Below are positions 4,901 to 13,613 of a stretch of 20,305 nt of DNA, piece after piece; position 1 is the stretch's first letter, and every line of letters starts with the position of its first letter. Below the pieces are notes generated by a model that saw only the letters and a list, made by a program, of their open reading frames with translations, searched no databases and had not been told where the DNA came from. The DNA is from a virus, in IMG/VR virus record IMGVR_UViG_3300031785_000075, positions 1 to 20,305 of that record. One strand, 5' to 3'. The position numbers were made by a program, and so were the translations under genes.

Positions 4901-7567
4901 ATGCCTCTGAATTTTCCAAATAGTCCGTCGTTAAATGACTTCTTCGTTGCAGGAGGTCGTAGATGGCAGTGGAATGGAACTGCATGGCAGAGAATACCTG
5001 ATCCTGGTGCTCAGGGTGTGCAAGGTGCAACAGGTAATACAGGACCTACTGGTGCTCAAGGAACCGCAGGTGCTCAAGGTGCTGCTGGTGCTCAAGGTGC
5101 GACTGCTGCTGCTGGTGCTCAAGGTGCTGCTGGTGCTCAAGGAGCCGCTGGTGCTCAGGGTGCACAAGGTGTAAATGGTAACTTTGGTGGAGCTTCTTTT
5201 GAATACACTTTCCTTACAAATACTACAGACAGCGATCCTGGTGCTGGAAGTTTAAAGTTCAATAATTCTAATTTAACATCGGCAAGTATTCTTTATATTG
5301 ACGATACTGATGGGGGGAGCACTAATACAGATATACAACCATTTCTAAGAACCATTGATGACTCTACATCTACAATCAAGGGTCATGTAAAAGTTTCAAC
5401 CAAAACAAATCCAGAAGAATTTGTTTTATATACAATCGCATCATTAGTAGAGGCAACAGGATATTTTAAAGTCACAGTAGCGTATGTTTCAGGTAGTGTT
5501 ACATCATTTACGAATAGTTCTGATGTATCCATTACATTTGCAAGAACTGGTGACGCTGGATCAACAGGTGCTCAAGGTGCTGCTGGTGCTGCTGGTGCTC
5601 AAGGTGCTCAAGGTGCTTCTGGATCTGCTGGATCTCAGGGTGCTGCAGCAGGATTAACAATATCTACAGGTGCACCTAGTAGTCCAAGTGCTGGCGACTT
5701 ATGGTGGGATAGTGATGATGGTGATCTACACACTTACTATAATGATGGAAATAGTAGTCAGTGGGTGGCGATAAACGTAGGTCCTATGGGTGCTCAAGGT
5801 GCTACAGGATCAACTGGTGCTCAGGGTGCTACAGGAAATACAGGTGCTACAGGTGCTCAGGGTGCTTCTGGATCTGCTGGTAGCACAGGTGCTCAAGGTG
5901 CTCAAGGTCATCAAGGTGCCACTGGTGCTACTGGTGCGACTGGTGCTCAAGGTGCAACAGGACCAACTGGTGCTCAGGGTGCAACAGGATCAACAGGACC
6001 AACAGGACCAACTGGTGCTCAAGGTGTAACAGGAAACACTGGTGGCACAGGTCCAACTGGTGCACAAGGTGCTCAAGGTCATCAAGGTGCTACAGGACCA
6101 ACAGGTGCTCAAGGTGATACTGGTGCTGTTGGTGCACAAGGTGCTCAAGGACATCAGGGTGCTACAGGACCAACAGGTGCTCAAGGTGCTACTGGTGCTA
6201 CTGGTGCTCAAGGTGCAACAGGACCAACAGGTCCGACAGGACCAACAGGTGCTCAAGGTGCTACAGGACCAACAGGTGCTCAAGGTGCTACAGGTGCAGG
6301 TGGATCAACTGGTGCTCAAGGTGCTACAGGTGCAGGTGGATCAACTGGTAACACAGGTGCTCAGGGTGCAACAGGACCAACAGGACCAACTGGTGCACAA
6401 GGTGCTACTGGTGCAGGTGGATCAACTGGTGCTCAAGGTGCAACTGGTGCTCAAGGTGCAACGGGTTCAGGTGGATCTACAGGACCTACTGGATCAACTG
6501 GTAGCACAGGTGCTCAAGGTGCTACAGGAAGTACAGGTGGATCAGGACCAACTGGTGCTCAAGGTGCAACAGGACCTACAGGACCTACAGGACCAACAGG
6601 ATCCGTTTCGGTATCCAATAACGCAAATAATAGAATCATAACAGCGACTGGTGGAGCAACTGCAAATGCTGAATCAAATTTAACTTTTGATGGAACAACA
6701 TTTGATATTGGTGGAAGCAAAATGAATCTACCTACAGGAACATCTAATCCAAGTTCACCAGTATCTGGATCAAGTTATTTTAATACAACAGCTGCAGAGT
6801 TGAGAATTTATGATGGAACTCAATGGGGTGGACTTGTAGTTAGTAAAGGAACTGCATCTAATCCTGCGTCAAGTGCAGGAGATTTAAATGCCACTGGAGC
6901 ACTTTCACAATATTACTTTAGTCCTGATGGAGGAACAGCTTTCCAACAATGGGCTGCTGGTGGAATATCAAACTTAGGCACAATTCCATCTGGAGGACCA
7001 TCTTGGGTAGGTAGTCATGGTTCAATTGTAATAATTGAGCAAGGGAAGATGAACACAACATCAAGTAAGACTATGAGTCAGGCAAACTTTCTTAAGTTTA
7101 TAGCTGAATCAATAAGTAGAACTAGTAATAACGCTACACCTTATATTTACTGGTCAGTATTTGATAGTGGAACTCTCTGGGGTGTATGGAGAATCCAATG
7201 GAGAAATGCAACGTATAGTTCATGGCAGAGTAATCATAACTACACTGAAGGATCAAATACAGCACCTAGTGGAACTCCATACTCTGATGTATGGAAAACT
7301 GGATCAGGAACTAGTGGTGTTGGAAGTGGTTCTTACACAATTACTAACAATACAAATCTAAATAGAGCAGTTCTACCTGACCAATATTATAATGGTCAGG
7401 GTAATTCTAGGGGTATTCACTATAAGAGATTGAGTTCTGGTGAACATTATCCTTGGAGAAATTCAAGTTATGTTATGAACAGCAATGGATATTTTTATCC
7501 ATCAAGTTCCTATAGCATGGGAACAGATACCAGATACGATCACTACATCTACTTTTCAGACAGTTAA
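4901..7567 (+). CDS. Collagen-like tail fibre protein 1
   Basis: This 888-residue modular fibre starts with a module shared by all three collagen fibres here (residues 1-32: [10 protein letters not shown]...W-WNGTAW). Gly-X-Y repeats follow (36-95), then a beta-domain (96-215) homologous to one in fibre 2. A short second repeat block (217-249) leads to a Trp-rich module (251-296, [19 protein letters not shown]) shared with fibre 3. The main stalk (294-568) holds about 90 triplets, mostly GAQ, GAT, GPT and GST. The unique C-terminus (569-888, rich in Trp, Tyr, Ser and Asn) is the probable receptor-binding tip. In repeats Pro occurs at X and Thr/Gln at Y. Such proteins trimerise as collagen-type helices. 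The 65-residue chaperone-like gene directly downstream fits a fibre-plus-chaperone pair. Confidence 0.88.
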   Translation: MPLNFPNSPSLNDFFVAGGRRWQWNGTAWQRIPDPGAQGVQGATGNTGPTGAQGTAGAQGAAGAQGATAAAGAQGAAGAQGAAGAQGAQGVNGNFGGASFEYTFLTNTTDSDPGAGSLKFNNSNLTSASILYIDDTDGGSTNTDIQPFLRTIDDSTSTIKGHVKVSTKTNPEEFVLYTIASLVEATGYFKVTVAYVSGSVTSFTNSSDVSITFARTGDAGSTGAQGAAGAAGAQGAQGASGSAGSQGAAAGLTISTGAPSSPSAGDLWWDSDDGDLHTYYNDGNSSQWVAINVGPMGAQGATGSTGAQGATGNTGATGAQGASGSAGSTGAQGAQGHQGATGATGATGAQGATGPTGAQGATGSTGPTGPTGAQGVTGNTGGTGPTGAQGAQGHQGATGPTGAQGDTGAVGAQGAQGHQGATGPTGAQGATGATGAQGATGPTGPTGPTGAQGATGPTGAQGATGAGGSTGAQGATGAGGSTGNTGAQGATGPTGPTGAQGATGAGGSTGAQGATGAQGATGSGGSTGPTGSTGSTGAQGATGSTGGSGPTGAQGATGPTGPTGPTGSVSVSNNANNRIITATGGATANAESNLTFDGTTFDIGGSKMNLPTGTSNPSSPVSGSSYFNTTAAELRIYDGTQWGGLVVSKGTASNPASSAGDLNATGALSQYYFSPDGGTAFQQWAAGGISNLGTIPSGGPSWVGSHGSIVIIEQGKMNTTSSKTMSQANFLKFIAESISRTSNNATPYIYWSVFDSGTLWGVWRIQWRNATYSSWQSNHNYTEGSNTAPSGTPYSDVWKTGSGTSGVGSGSYTITNNTNLNRAVLPDQYYNGQGNSRGIHYKRLSSGEHYPWRNSSYVMNSNGYFYPSSSYSMGTDTRYDHYIYFSDS
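5780..6604 (+). repeat. Main collagen-like Gly-X-Y repeat tract of fibre 1
   Basis: About 825 bases of degenerate 9- to 18-base units (GGTGCTCAAGGTGCTACAGG and variants) encode about 90 consecutive Gly-X-Y triplets. The period makes alternative frames open on both strands. Such tracts are prone to slippage and recombination. Shorter tracts of the same type lie at 5006-5185 and 5549-5647. Confidence 0.9.
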
Positions 7568-7570
7568 ATT

Positions 7571-7768
7571 ATGACTACAGACGAAATTATACAAATGAAA
7601 GCAGATATGCTTAAGAATACTGATTGGACTCAACTTCCAGACTCTCCTCTTGATAATGATACAAAAGCAAAATGGGCAACTTATCGACAGGCAGTAAGAG
7701 ATATAGATCAAAGTGATCCGAGTTCTATTACCTGGCCAATAGCACCATATGCTGATCCAGCGACTTAA
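7571..7768 (+). CDS. Tail-fibre assembly chaperone-like protein
   Basis: The 65-residue protein reads ...LKNTDWTQLPDSPL..KAKWATYRQAVRDID...ITWPIAPY. The pattern 'TDW-QLPD-PL...W--YRQA-RDI...WP--P' is characteristic of the phage tail assembly chaperone family (Pfam Phage_tail_APC). Members lie directly downstream of fibre genes and are thought to aid folding or trimerisation of the fibre tip. It starts three bases after the fibre 1 stop, so it is co-transcribed. A paralogous C-terminal domain occurs in the gene at 13248-13610. Confidence 0.75.
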   Translation: MTTDEIIQMKADMLKNTDWTQLPDSPLDNDTKAKWATYRQAVRDIDQSDPSSITWPIAPYADPAT

Positions 7769-7774
7769 TAAATA
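7767..7774 (+). promoter_or_regulatory. Late-promoter-like box before fibre 2
   Basis: AATAAATA at 7767-7774, one base from the T4 late consensus TATAAATA, overlaps the stop of the chaperone gene and lies 18 bases before ATG 7793. Spacing and surrounding A-tract closely match the region before fibre 1. Confidence 0.55.
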
Positions 7775-7792
7775 TTAAAAAAATAAGTAATA

Positions 7793-10351
7793 ATGGCTGC
7801 ATTCGATTTCCCAAATAGTCCTAGTGTAAATGATACGTACACCGCAAATGGTACTACGTATACTTGGAATGGGACAAAATGGGTAAGAACCTCTCCTAGT
7901 ATAGGAGCACAAGGTTCTACAGGACCAACAGGTGCTCAAGGTACAACAGGATCAACAGGTGCTCAAGGTGCTGAAGGAAACTTTGGTGGTGCTACATTTT
8001 ATTATACGTTTGAAGCAAACACAACAAATGCAAATCCAGGTGCAGGAGATTTAAGATTAGATAACTCTACACAAAACGCTGCGACAGGAATTTATATTTG
8101 CGATACTGATGAAGATGGAACAGATATAGCATCCTTCTTACAAACTATTGATGACTCTACGAGCACTATCAAGGGTCATGTTAAGATTACTAATAAATTA
8201 GATTCAAGTCAATTCATATTATTTACAATTTCAAGTTTGACTGATAACACAGGTTACTTTGATATTACAGTAAGTCCTGTAGATTCATCAGCGACTAGTC
8301 CATTTAGTGCGAATGAAGATATTTTAATTACTTTTGCTAGAACTGGTGATAAAGGAGAAACAGGTGCTCAAGGTGCTGCTGGTGCTCAGGGAGCCGCAGG
8401 TGCCCAAGGAGCTGCTGGTGCTCAGGGAGCCGCAGGTGCTCAAGGATCTGCTGGTGCACAAGGTAATGCTGGTGCACAAGGTAATGCTGGTGCTCAAGGT
8501 GCAACAGGACCAACAGGTGCTCAAGGTGCTACAGGTTCTACAGGACCTACAGGAAACACGGGTGCTCAAGGTGCTGCTGGTGCTCAGGGTGCAACAGGAT
8601 CAACAGGACCAACAGGACCAACTGGTGCTCAAGGAACTGCAGGTTCTCAAGGTGCAGCAGGTTCAGGAGGATCAACAGGATCAACTGGTGCCCAAGGTGC
8701 AACAGGATCAACTGGACCTACAGGACCAACTGGACCTACAGGATCAACTGGTGCTCAAGGTGCAACTGGATCAGGAGGATCTACAGGTGCACAAGGTGGG
8801 ACAGGACCAACTGGTGCTCAAGGTGCAAGTGGATCTACTGGTTCAACAGGACCTACAGGACCTACAGGACCTTCAGGTTCAGCAACAATATCAAACAATG
8901 CAGACAACCGAGTTATAACTGGTGGTAGCGGAACTAATTTAAATGGTGAATCAAACTTAACTTTTAATGGATCTAAATTAGGAGTGATGGGTTCTCCTTT
9001 ATGTACTATTGATGCATCAAGTGCTTCTGATGCAATTCAAGTTCCGAACGGTACAACAGGAGAAAGACCTTCTGGATTAACAGCAGCTCAACAATACGGA
9101 ATGATGAGATATAATGAGTCACTAGGATTAGTTGAAAAATATGATACTAATGGATGGGGTGTGATAGATAATCCTCCCGTTATTTCAGGTTTCTCAGGTA
9201 TAATTAACGAAAATAATTCTACTACAATAACAGTCAGTGGTAGTAACTTCCAAAGCGGAGCAGTTGTATCCATAGGAGGAGCTGCTACCAGTAATAGTAA
9301 TCGTAATCTAACAACTTCATATAGTAATTCATCAACTCTTACTGCAAACACAAATGCTTCTAGTGTAAATTATGTTGATAATGCTTCATTTAATATCACA
9401 GTAACTAACCCATCTGGATTGGCTAATACTCTAGCTGCTGCTGGAACCATTGACTCTACTTTAACTTGGAGCACAAGTGCTGGTTCACTGGGAACTTGGA
9501 ATGATGGAAGTAATTCAAATAGTGTGACTGTATCTGCATCAGATCCAGATGGAACTTCTGTAACTTACGCTCTTACCTCTGGATCTTTACCACCAAGCAC
9601 AAGTTTAAATACGTCAACAGGTGCGATTTCTACGAGTGGCACTGGAAATCTTAGTAGTAATACAACATATTCATTTACGATCACTGCTACATCAAATAGT
9701 ATTAGTGTTGCAAGGGCATTCTCTATAACAGTTAATCAGACAAAAGATGGAGCCTCTGCTGCTCGTGCAACATCACCAGATTACCTAAGAAATACTCTAA
9801 GCATAACCACAGATGGTTACTATTGGGTTAAAGTGAGTCCAATGTCCAGTGCAAGACAGATGTATATTAATTTTGGTATGCGTGACAGTAAAGATTGGTG
9901 TTTGATGGCTCATTGGAATCAATCAAGTTCAAATAGTGGAAGTCTACAAAATATCAATCAACAGAGTCAAACTGATCATAAAGGTTATGATATTCCTTGG
10001 AAAGGATTCCTTTTTGATGATGATGGTACTCACTATTACTCATACTTTAGTTCATATCAAGCTTATAATAACAGAGGATATGGAAATGGAACTACATCAG
10101 GCGGTAACAAAAGTGGATACCAAGTTTTCATAGGAGGATCTGGGCAAATGGGTTTTTATAACTCTGGTCAACAACCTTGTAACTGGAGTTCTGATAATGG
10201 TATGGTAGGTTCAGGTTACGATGGAACTTGTGGTACTTATCCTACTAGTTTAAGATTTGGTTTTGGTTATGATAGTGATCCATTCATAGATGCATACATA
10301 ACAGGTCAAGTTAAAATGTGGATATGGATGGATAACAAACAACCTTCATAA
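7793..10351 (+). CDS. Collagen-like tail fibre protein 2 with Ig-like domains
   Basis: The 852 residues divide as follows. The shared N-terminal module (1-32, [28 protein letters not shown]) is followed by short Gly-X-Y repeats (38-62) and the beta-domain shared with fibre 1 (63-184). The main collagen stalk (186-362) has GAA-rich triplets first and GPT/GST triplets later. The conserved stalk/tip junction (363-400, [16 protein letters not shown]) leads to an IPT/TIG-like Ig domain (about 460-548, [20 protein letters not shown]) and a putative-Ig (He_PIG-like) domain (about 555-648, with [20 protein letters not shown]). A Trp/Tyr/Gly-rich C-terminal tip (about 655-852) follows, whose start (DGYYWVKV) faintly recalls fibrinogen-like domains. 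It is followed by an oxygenase gene. Confidence 0.88.
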   Translation: MAAFDFPNSPSVNDTYTANGTTYTWNGTKWVRTSPSIGAQGSTGPTGAQGTTGSTGAQGAEGNFGGATFYYTFEANTTNANPGAGDLRLDNSTQNAATGIYICDTDEDGTDIASFLQTIDDSTSTIKGHVKITNKLDSSQFILFTISSLTDNTGYFDITVSPVDSSATSPFSANEDILITFARTGDKGETGAQGAAGAQGAAGAQGAAGAQGAAGAQGSAGAQGNAGAQGNAGAQGATGPTGAQGATGSTGPTGNTGAQGAAGAQGATGSTGPTGPTGAQGTAGSQGAAGSGGSTGSTGAQGATGSTGPTGPTGPTGSTGAQGATGSGGSTGAQGGTGPTGAQGASGSTGSTGPTGPTGPSGSATISNNADNRVITGGSGTNLNGESNLTFNGSKLGVMGSPLCTIDASSASDAIQVPNGTTGERPSGLTAAQQYGMMRYNESLGLVEKYDTNGWGVIDNPPVISGFSGIINENNSTTITVSGSNFQSGAVVSIGGAATSNSNRNLTTSYSNSSTLTANTNASSVNYVDNASFNITVTNPSGLANTLAAAGTIDSTLTWSTSAGSLGTWNDGSNSNSVTVSASDPDGTSVTYALTSGSLPPSTSLNTSTGAISTSGTGNLSSNTTYSFTITATSNSISVARAFSITVNQTKDGASAARATSPDYLRNTLSITTDGYYWVKVSPMSSARQMYINFGMRDSKDWCLMAHWNQSSSNSGSLQNINQQSQTDHKGYDIPWKGFLFDDDGTHYYSYFSSYQAYNNRGYGNGTTSGGNKSGYQVFIGGSGQMGFYNSGQQPCNWSSDNGMVGSGYDGTCGTYPTSLRFGFGYDSDPFIDAYITGQVKMWIWMDNKQPS
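8348..8878 (+). repeat. Collagen-like Gly-X-Y repeat tract of fibre 2
   Basis: About 530 bases encode close to 59 Gly-X-Y triplets. The first part is a run of GAQ-GAA/GNA units; the second shifts to GPT, GST and GSG units. The first-half composition differs from the second, suggesting separate expansion events. A short tract also lies at 7904-7978. Confidence 0.88.
8875..8925 (+). repeat. Stalk/tip junction module, copy 1
   Basis: These 51 bases match 12061-12111 in fibre 3 at 48 positions and encode the [17 protein letters not shown] junction. Fibre 1 has a diverged protein-level version ([18 protein letters not shown]). The near-identity marks recent duplication or gene conversion between fibre genes. 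Confidence 0.85.
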
Positions 10352-10391
10352 TTTAAAAAAAGTGTTATAATTAAAATATTATGGTTATATT

Positions 10392-10979
10392 ATGGAAAGT
10401 CGAAGTTTACAATTGTTCCCTACCCTAATTAAACAGTTTCGTGAAGTTATAACTGAGAAAGAAAGATTAGAAATAATTGAAATATTAAAAAAACATAATA
10501 CATCTGATGATGGACTAGTTAAAGGTGGTAAATCATCTTTCAATGTAGAGTATAACATTCTTTCGTTTTTGGGTGATGAATTGTCTCAAAAAATACAGAA
10601 GATGTTTGATGAATATGCACAGGAGGCTGGGGTACATCAAGTAAAGATAGTTCAATCTTGGTACAGTATTCAAGATGTAGGTGGTATTTTAAAAGAACAT
10701 CGTCACTCTAATAGTTTTTTGTCTGCAGCATTTTATATTAATGTGGATTCTTTTAGTAGTCCTCTACATCTAGTAAATCCAAATCCGATGATACCTGCTA
10801 TTTGGAATGGTAATATAACATATGGAACTCCTTATAATTTTTATGCTCATACTTTCAGACCAGTTAACGGTGATTTAATAATTTTTCCCAGTTGGATTGA
10901 ACATGGTAGTCAAGGAATGTCTAATCAAACAGTGGATAGAACAGTGATAAGTATCAACGCTCTTCATAAAACTAATTGA
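10392..10979 (+). CDS. 2-oxoglutarate/Fe(II) oxygenase-like protein inside the fibre cluster
   Basis: The 195-residue protein resembles the phage 2OG-Fe(II) oxygenase family of the TIGR02466/PF13759 type. HRH (His103, His105) stands where the first iron ligands occur, followed by SNSFLSAAFYIN. Then come VNGDLIIFPSWIEH (residues 158-171), supplying distal His171, and DRTVISINA with Arg183 for 2-oxoglutarate. The usual HxD is replaced by HxH, seen in this family, so catalysis is likely but not certain. It is only distantly related to the 1455-1967 oxygenase. Lying between fibres 2 and 3, it may hydroxylate a fibre or another phage or host substrate. ATG 10392 follows an A/T-rich gap without a clear Shine-Dalgarno. 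Confidence 0.75.
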   Translation: MESRSLQLFPTLIKQFREVITEKERLEIIEILKKHNTSDDGLVKGGKSSFNVEYNILSFLGDELSQKIQKMFDEYAQEAGVHQVKIVQSWYSIQDVGGILKEHRHSNSFLSAAFYINVDSFSSPLHLVNPNPMIPAIWNGNITYGTPYNFYAHTFRPVNGDLIIFPSWIEHGSQGMSNQTVDRTVISINALHKTN

Positions 10980-10986
10980 ATAAATA
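10979..10986 (+). promoter_or_regulatory. Late-promoter-like box, first of two
   Basis: AATAAATA begins on the last base of the oxygenase stop codon, 59 bases before ATG 11046. A second copy lies closer to the gene, so this one may be redundant or fortuitous in A/T-rich sequence. Confidence 0.35.
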
Positions 10987-11031
10987 ATAAAAAAATTAAT
11001 ATTTACTAGATGTATTCGATTTGTTCTTACA

Positions 11032-11039
11032 AATAAATA
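11032..11039 (+). promoter_or_regulatory. Late-promoter-like box before the 107-residue gene
   Basis: AATAAATA lies six bases before ATG 11046. This is very close for an untranslated leader, so transcription would start near or within the start codon unless a later start is used. It belongs to the same family of boxes as those before the fibres. Confidence 0.4.
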
Positions 11040-11045
11040 ACTAAA

Positions 11046-11369
11046 ATGACTTTAACTTGGGCTATCACATCACTTGATATTATTAAAACTGATATTGATA
11101 ACAGACAAATTGTGCGAAATATTGGTTGGAAATTAACAGGAACAGACAGTGGAGTTTCATATACTGAAAATGGAAAGGCAACTAATTTAGCACTACCATC
11201 TGGAACTTATACTGAATATGCTTCGTTAACAGAATCAGATGTTATTGGATGGTTGAAATCACATTTAGGATCTTCTGAAGTAACCTTTATTGAAAATAAG
11301 GTGACTGAAGAGGTTAATTCCTTGCTTTATTCTATTGAAGTAGAGGAAAATAAAACATTACCGTGGTAA
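11046..11369 (+). CDS. Small conserved phage protein of the fibre cluster
   Basis: The 107-residue protein begins MTLTWAITSLDI, has a central strand-rich part (NIGWKLTGTDSGVSYTENGKA) and a helical C-terminal half (SLTESDVIGWLKSHLG...FIENKVTEEVNSLL), and ends in LPW. I recall small phage proteins with this layout (a W-ITSL start, 'W-LTGTD', 'LTE--VIGWLK--LG', final LPW) near tail-fibre genes, but know no function. Position directly before fibre 3 suggests a structural or assembly role. No signal peptide or membrane segment is present. Confidence 0.6.
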   Translation: MTLTWAITSLDIIKTDIDNRQIVRNIGWKLTGTDSGVSYTENGKATNLALPSGTYTEYASLTESDVIGWLKSHLGSSEVTFIENKVTEEVNSLLYSIEVEENKTLPW

Positions 11370-11375
11370 TAAATA
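11368..11375 (+). promoter_or_regulatory. Late-promoter-like box before fibre 3
   Basis: AATAAATA overlaps the stop of the preceding gene and lies 14 bases before ATG 11390, the same arrangement as before fibres 1 and 2. Confidence 0.55.
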
Positions 11376-11389
11376 ATTAAAAAGATATA

Positions 11390-12586
11390 ATGGCTGCCTT
11401 TAATTTTCCAGCGAATCCTAGTAACGGTGATACGTATACACTCAATAGTGTTACGTATCAATGGGATGGTACTAAGTGGGTAAGATATTCAGCAGCAGTT
11501 GGTTCACAAGGTGCAATAGGATCTACAGGTGCTCAAGGTGCTCAGGGTTCTCAAGGTCATCAGGGATTGCAAGGTGCTCAAGCACACATTAGCACATCTG
11601 CACCAAGTAGTGGTGTCAATAATGGTGATTTATGGTGGGAAAGTGATACTGGAGATTTAGCAATATATTACAATGATGGTAATAGTTCACAGTGGATTGA
11701 TATAAACACAGGACCAAGAGGAGCACAAGGTGGCACAGGACCAACTGGTGCTCAAGGAGCAACAGGTGCAACAGGTGCTCAAGGAGCAACAGGACCTACG
11801 GGTGCACAAGGTACTGCTGGTGCTCAAGGAGCTACCGCTGCTCAAGGTGCACAGGGTGCCACAGGCACCACAGGATCTACAGGTAATACTGGTGCTCAAG
11901 GAGCCACTGGTTCAACAGGACCTACAGGACCAACTGGTGCTCAAGGTGCTACAGGTTCAGGAGGTTCTACTGGTGCTCAAGGTGCTACTGGTTCAACAGG
12001 ACCAACAGGTTCTCAAGGTGCGACAGGATCTACAGGTGCCCAAGGTGCAACAGGTTCTTCAGGTTCGGCAACAATATCAAACAATGCAGACAACCGAGTC
12101 ATCACTGGTGGAACAGGAACTAACTTAGTTGGTGAATCAGCGTTTACTTTCAATGGTAGTAGATTAACATTAGACGGTGATCTATGGGTAGAGGGACAAT
12201 CCAATGCAAGTGGTCATTTACGTTTAGTTCATGATTCAGGTAATCAGAATCATGATTACTGGAGGTTTGAATCTAATAAAGATACTCACGCATTAAATAT
12301 TCAAGGTTATGGAACTGGATCATATGTTGATGCACTTACAATCTCTCAGAATACAAGGAGTGTGGGAGTAGTAACGGGTAATATAGATTCAGCAAACTTA
12401 TCAAACCCAGTTGGTGCTGGTCATTCATTAGTTGGATTGTATATTGGTGATGGATCATTATTGTTCAGTAGTGCATTAAGTAGAACAGGTGGATATTATA
12501 TTTCTACAGATGTAAATGCACTTAATGCAGGACCAGTAACTCTAAATAGCAATATGAAAATTGATGGTACTTGGACAATCGTATAG
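11390..12586 (+). CDS. Collagen-like tail fibre protein 3 (short)
   Basis: The 398-residue fibre has the shared N-terminal module (1-32, [28 protein letters not shown]) and a short repeat block (38-64). The Trp-rich module (66-108, [19 protein letters not shown]) is shared with fibre 1. A collagen stalk (108-226) and the conserved junction ([16 protein letters not shown]) follow. The shorter C-terminal domain (about 245-398) contains beta-type repeats ([38 protein letters not shown]) and ends ...[10 protein letters not shown]. It lacks the 120-residue beta-domain of fibres 1 and 2. The C-terminus resembles generic phage 'fibre shaft' repeats rather than a receptor tip. The separate 209-residue protein immediately downstream may therefore supply or extend the tip. 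Confidence 0.87.
   Translation: MAAFNFPANPSNGDTYTLNSVTYQWDGTKWVRYSAAVGSQGAIGSTGAQGAQGSQGHQGLQGAQAHISTSAPSSGVNNGDLWWESDTGDLAIYYNDGNSSQWIDINTGPRGAQGGTGPTGAQGATGATGAQGATGPTGAQGTAGAQGATAAQGAQGATGTTGSTGNTGAQGATGSTGPTGPTGAQGATGSGGSTGAQGATGSTGPTGSQGATGSTGAQGATGSSGSATISNNADNRVITGGTGTNLVGESAFTFNGSRLTLDGDLWVEGQSNASGHLRLVHDSGNQNHDYWRFESNKDTHALNIQGYGTGSYVDALTISQNTRSVGVVTGNIDSANLSNPVGAGHSLVGLYIGDGSLLFSSALSRTGGYYISTDVNALNAGPVTLNSNMKIDGTWTIV
11711..12067 (+). repeat. Collagen-like Gly-X-Y repeat tract of fibre 3
   Basis: About 40 Gly-X-Y triplets ([15 protein letters not shown]) with a single interruption near GATAAQG. The unit composition resembles the second half of fibre 2. Confidence 0.87.
12061..12111 (+). 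repeat. Stalk/tip junction module, copy 2
   Basis: This is the near-identical counterpart (48 of 51 bases) of 8875-8925, marking the border between collagen stalk and C-terminal domain in fibre 3. Confidence 0.85.
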
Positions 12587-12592
12587 AAAACC

Positions 12593-13222
12593 ATGGGAAC
12601 ATTAAATTTAGGAACAAACGGAAAAATACAAGCGACCAATATTGATTTAGATGGTGCTTGGTCAGATGCTCCAGCAGGAACGATTATCAAAACTGGTCAC
12701 TGGTCTACTGGATATGGAACAAATTCAGGACTGGTTACATCATCAACATCACTTTCAGATATTGATTTAACAGGAACCAACGCAAATGGTTTTGGTGTTA
12801 CAGCGAGTGGGGCAGAACTTACTTTTACTAAAATAAGTAGTAATAGTCACTTACTCATAACAATTCACTTTCCAGTATATCAAAATGGCTCTGGTGGATC
12901 TTCAACAAGTGGAGCAATGGTTGGATACGCTATGCATGATGGATCTAACTATATAAGAATTGATAGCACTCCTACACATGGACCTTGGGATTATTGGGGT
13001 GCTTTCGGATATGGTGGATCAAGTGCTGGTTCACTAAGTTATACTTTCTCAACAAGCACTTTATCTTCTTCAAGGAGTGCATTTTTAACTAAGACAGGTG
13101 CAGTAAAAATAAAATTTCAAGGTAGATCACATAATGGATCAGAAACTGTTTATTTCTTAACTTATGGTGGTTCCAACCCAAAAGAGGGAACAATCCAAAT
13201 TCATGAAGTCATTGCTTCATAA
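12593..13222 (+). CDS. Probable tail-fibre tip or adhesin protein
   Basis: The 209-residue product opens with MGTLNLGTNGKIQATNIDLDGAWSDAPAGTIIK, a strand-rich N-terminus like those in phage fibre-tip proteins. A beta-rich body rich in Gly, Ser, Thr and Tyr follows (LLITIHFPVYQNGSGG; VGYAMHDGSNYIRID; AVKIKFQGRSHNGSETVYFL) and it ends in a strand (GTIQIHEVIAS). The alternation looks like a C1q/TNF-type jelly roll; the proteins at 13614 and 14156 share the ending style (IMMEVSA, ITAMEISG). It starts seven bases after fibre 3 and is likely co-expressed. The tip role is inference from composition and position. Confidence 0.65.
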   Translation: MGTLNLGTNGKIQATNIDLDGAWSDAPAGTIIKTGHWSTGYGTNSGLVTSSTSLSDIDLTGTNANGFGVTASGAELTFTKISSNSHLLITIHFPVYQNGSGGSSTSGAMVGYAMHDGSNYIRIDSTPTHGPWDYWGAFGYGGSSAGSLSYTFSTSTLSSSRSAFLTKTGAVKIKFQGRSHNGSETVYFLTYGGSNPKEGTIQIHEVIAS

Positions 13223-13225
13223 GAC

Positions 13226-13232
13226 CTAAATA
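13226..13232 (+). promoter_or_regulatory. Late-promoter-like box (CTAAATA)
   Basis: CTAAATA lies 15 bases before ATG 13248 in a 25-base A/T-rich gap. It is the same heptamer as the minus-strand box at 3644-3650. Confidence 0.45.
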
Positions 13233-13247
13233 AAAATAAAACATATT

Positions 13248-13610
13248 ATGAAATACGACATTCCAGCAGCACTGCAAGAATTAAAACCAGGAGCACAGTG
13301 GGTTCTTAGAGGTTTTGACTACTCTGGTCTTGAGTGGGTTGATAGTGGTCAAACAAAACCTACAGAAACAGAATTAACAGATAAAATCGCAGAACTTGAT
13401 GCAGCGGAACCAATGAGATTATTGCGTGAAGAAAGAGATAAAAGAATTGCATTAACCGATTGGAGAGCGTCATCAGATTTAACAATATCAGATGCTTGGA
13501 AAACATATCGTCAGGCACTGAGAGATTTACCTGCAAGTGCAACTCCAAAGTTAGATTCTAGTTTTAAATTAGATCTTACCTCAGTCACTTGGCCAACTGA
13601 ACCCTCATAA
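13248..13610 (+). CDS. Tail-fibre assembly chaperone-like protein, larger paralogue
   Basis: The 120-residue product has an N-terminal half (MKYDIPAALQELKPGAQWVLRGFDYSGLEWVD) that resembles the start of other phage fibre-associated proteins. The C-terminal half shows LLREERDKRIALTDWRASSD...DAWKTYRQALRDLPAS..VTWPTEP. The 'TDW...W--YRQALRDLP...WP-EP' signature places it in the phage tail assembly chaperone family, as for the 65-residue gene at 7571-7768, here with an extra N-terminal region. It sits between the 209-residue protein and two further tip-like genes, so it may serve fibre 3 or those proteins. Confidence 0.75.
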   Translation: MKYDIPAALQELKPGAQWVLRGFDYSGLEWVDSGQTKPTETELTDKIAELDAAEPMRLLREERDKRIALTDWRASSDLTISDAWKTYRQALRDLPASATPKLDSSFKLDLTSVTWPTEPS

Positions 13611-13613
13611 ATC

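Noticed and set aside
5990-6283. Minus-strand Ser/Thr/Cys-rich frames opposite the collagen tracts (also 4931-5167, 8324-8569, 11687-11899)
   Set aside because: They are the reverse complement of Gly-X-Y repeats, with a repeated STLSTCWSC pattern imposed by the repeat and no promoter or ribosome site.
5780-6604. Tandem repeats considered as a CRISPR array or other non-coding repeat
   Set aside because: There is no constant repeat/unique spacer alternation; the tract is a continuous coding frame of Gly-X-Y triplets.
6042-6641. Long open frame in a second plus-strand frame within the fibre 1 repeats (similar frames at 4935-5174, 5790-6029, 8334-8918 and 11730-12128)
   Set aside because: The 9-base periodic repeats keep alternative frames open. 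The translations are low-complexity [10 protein letters not shown] strings with no independent start signal.
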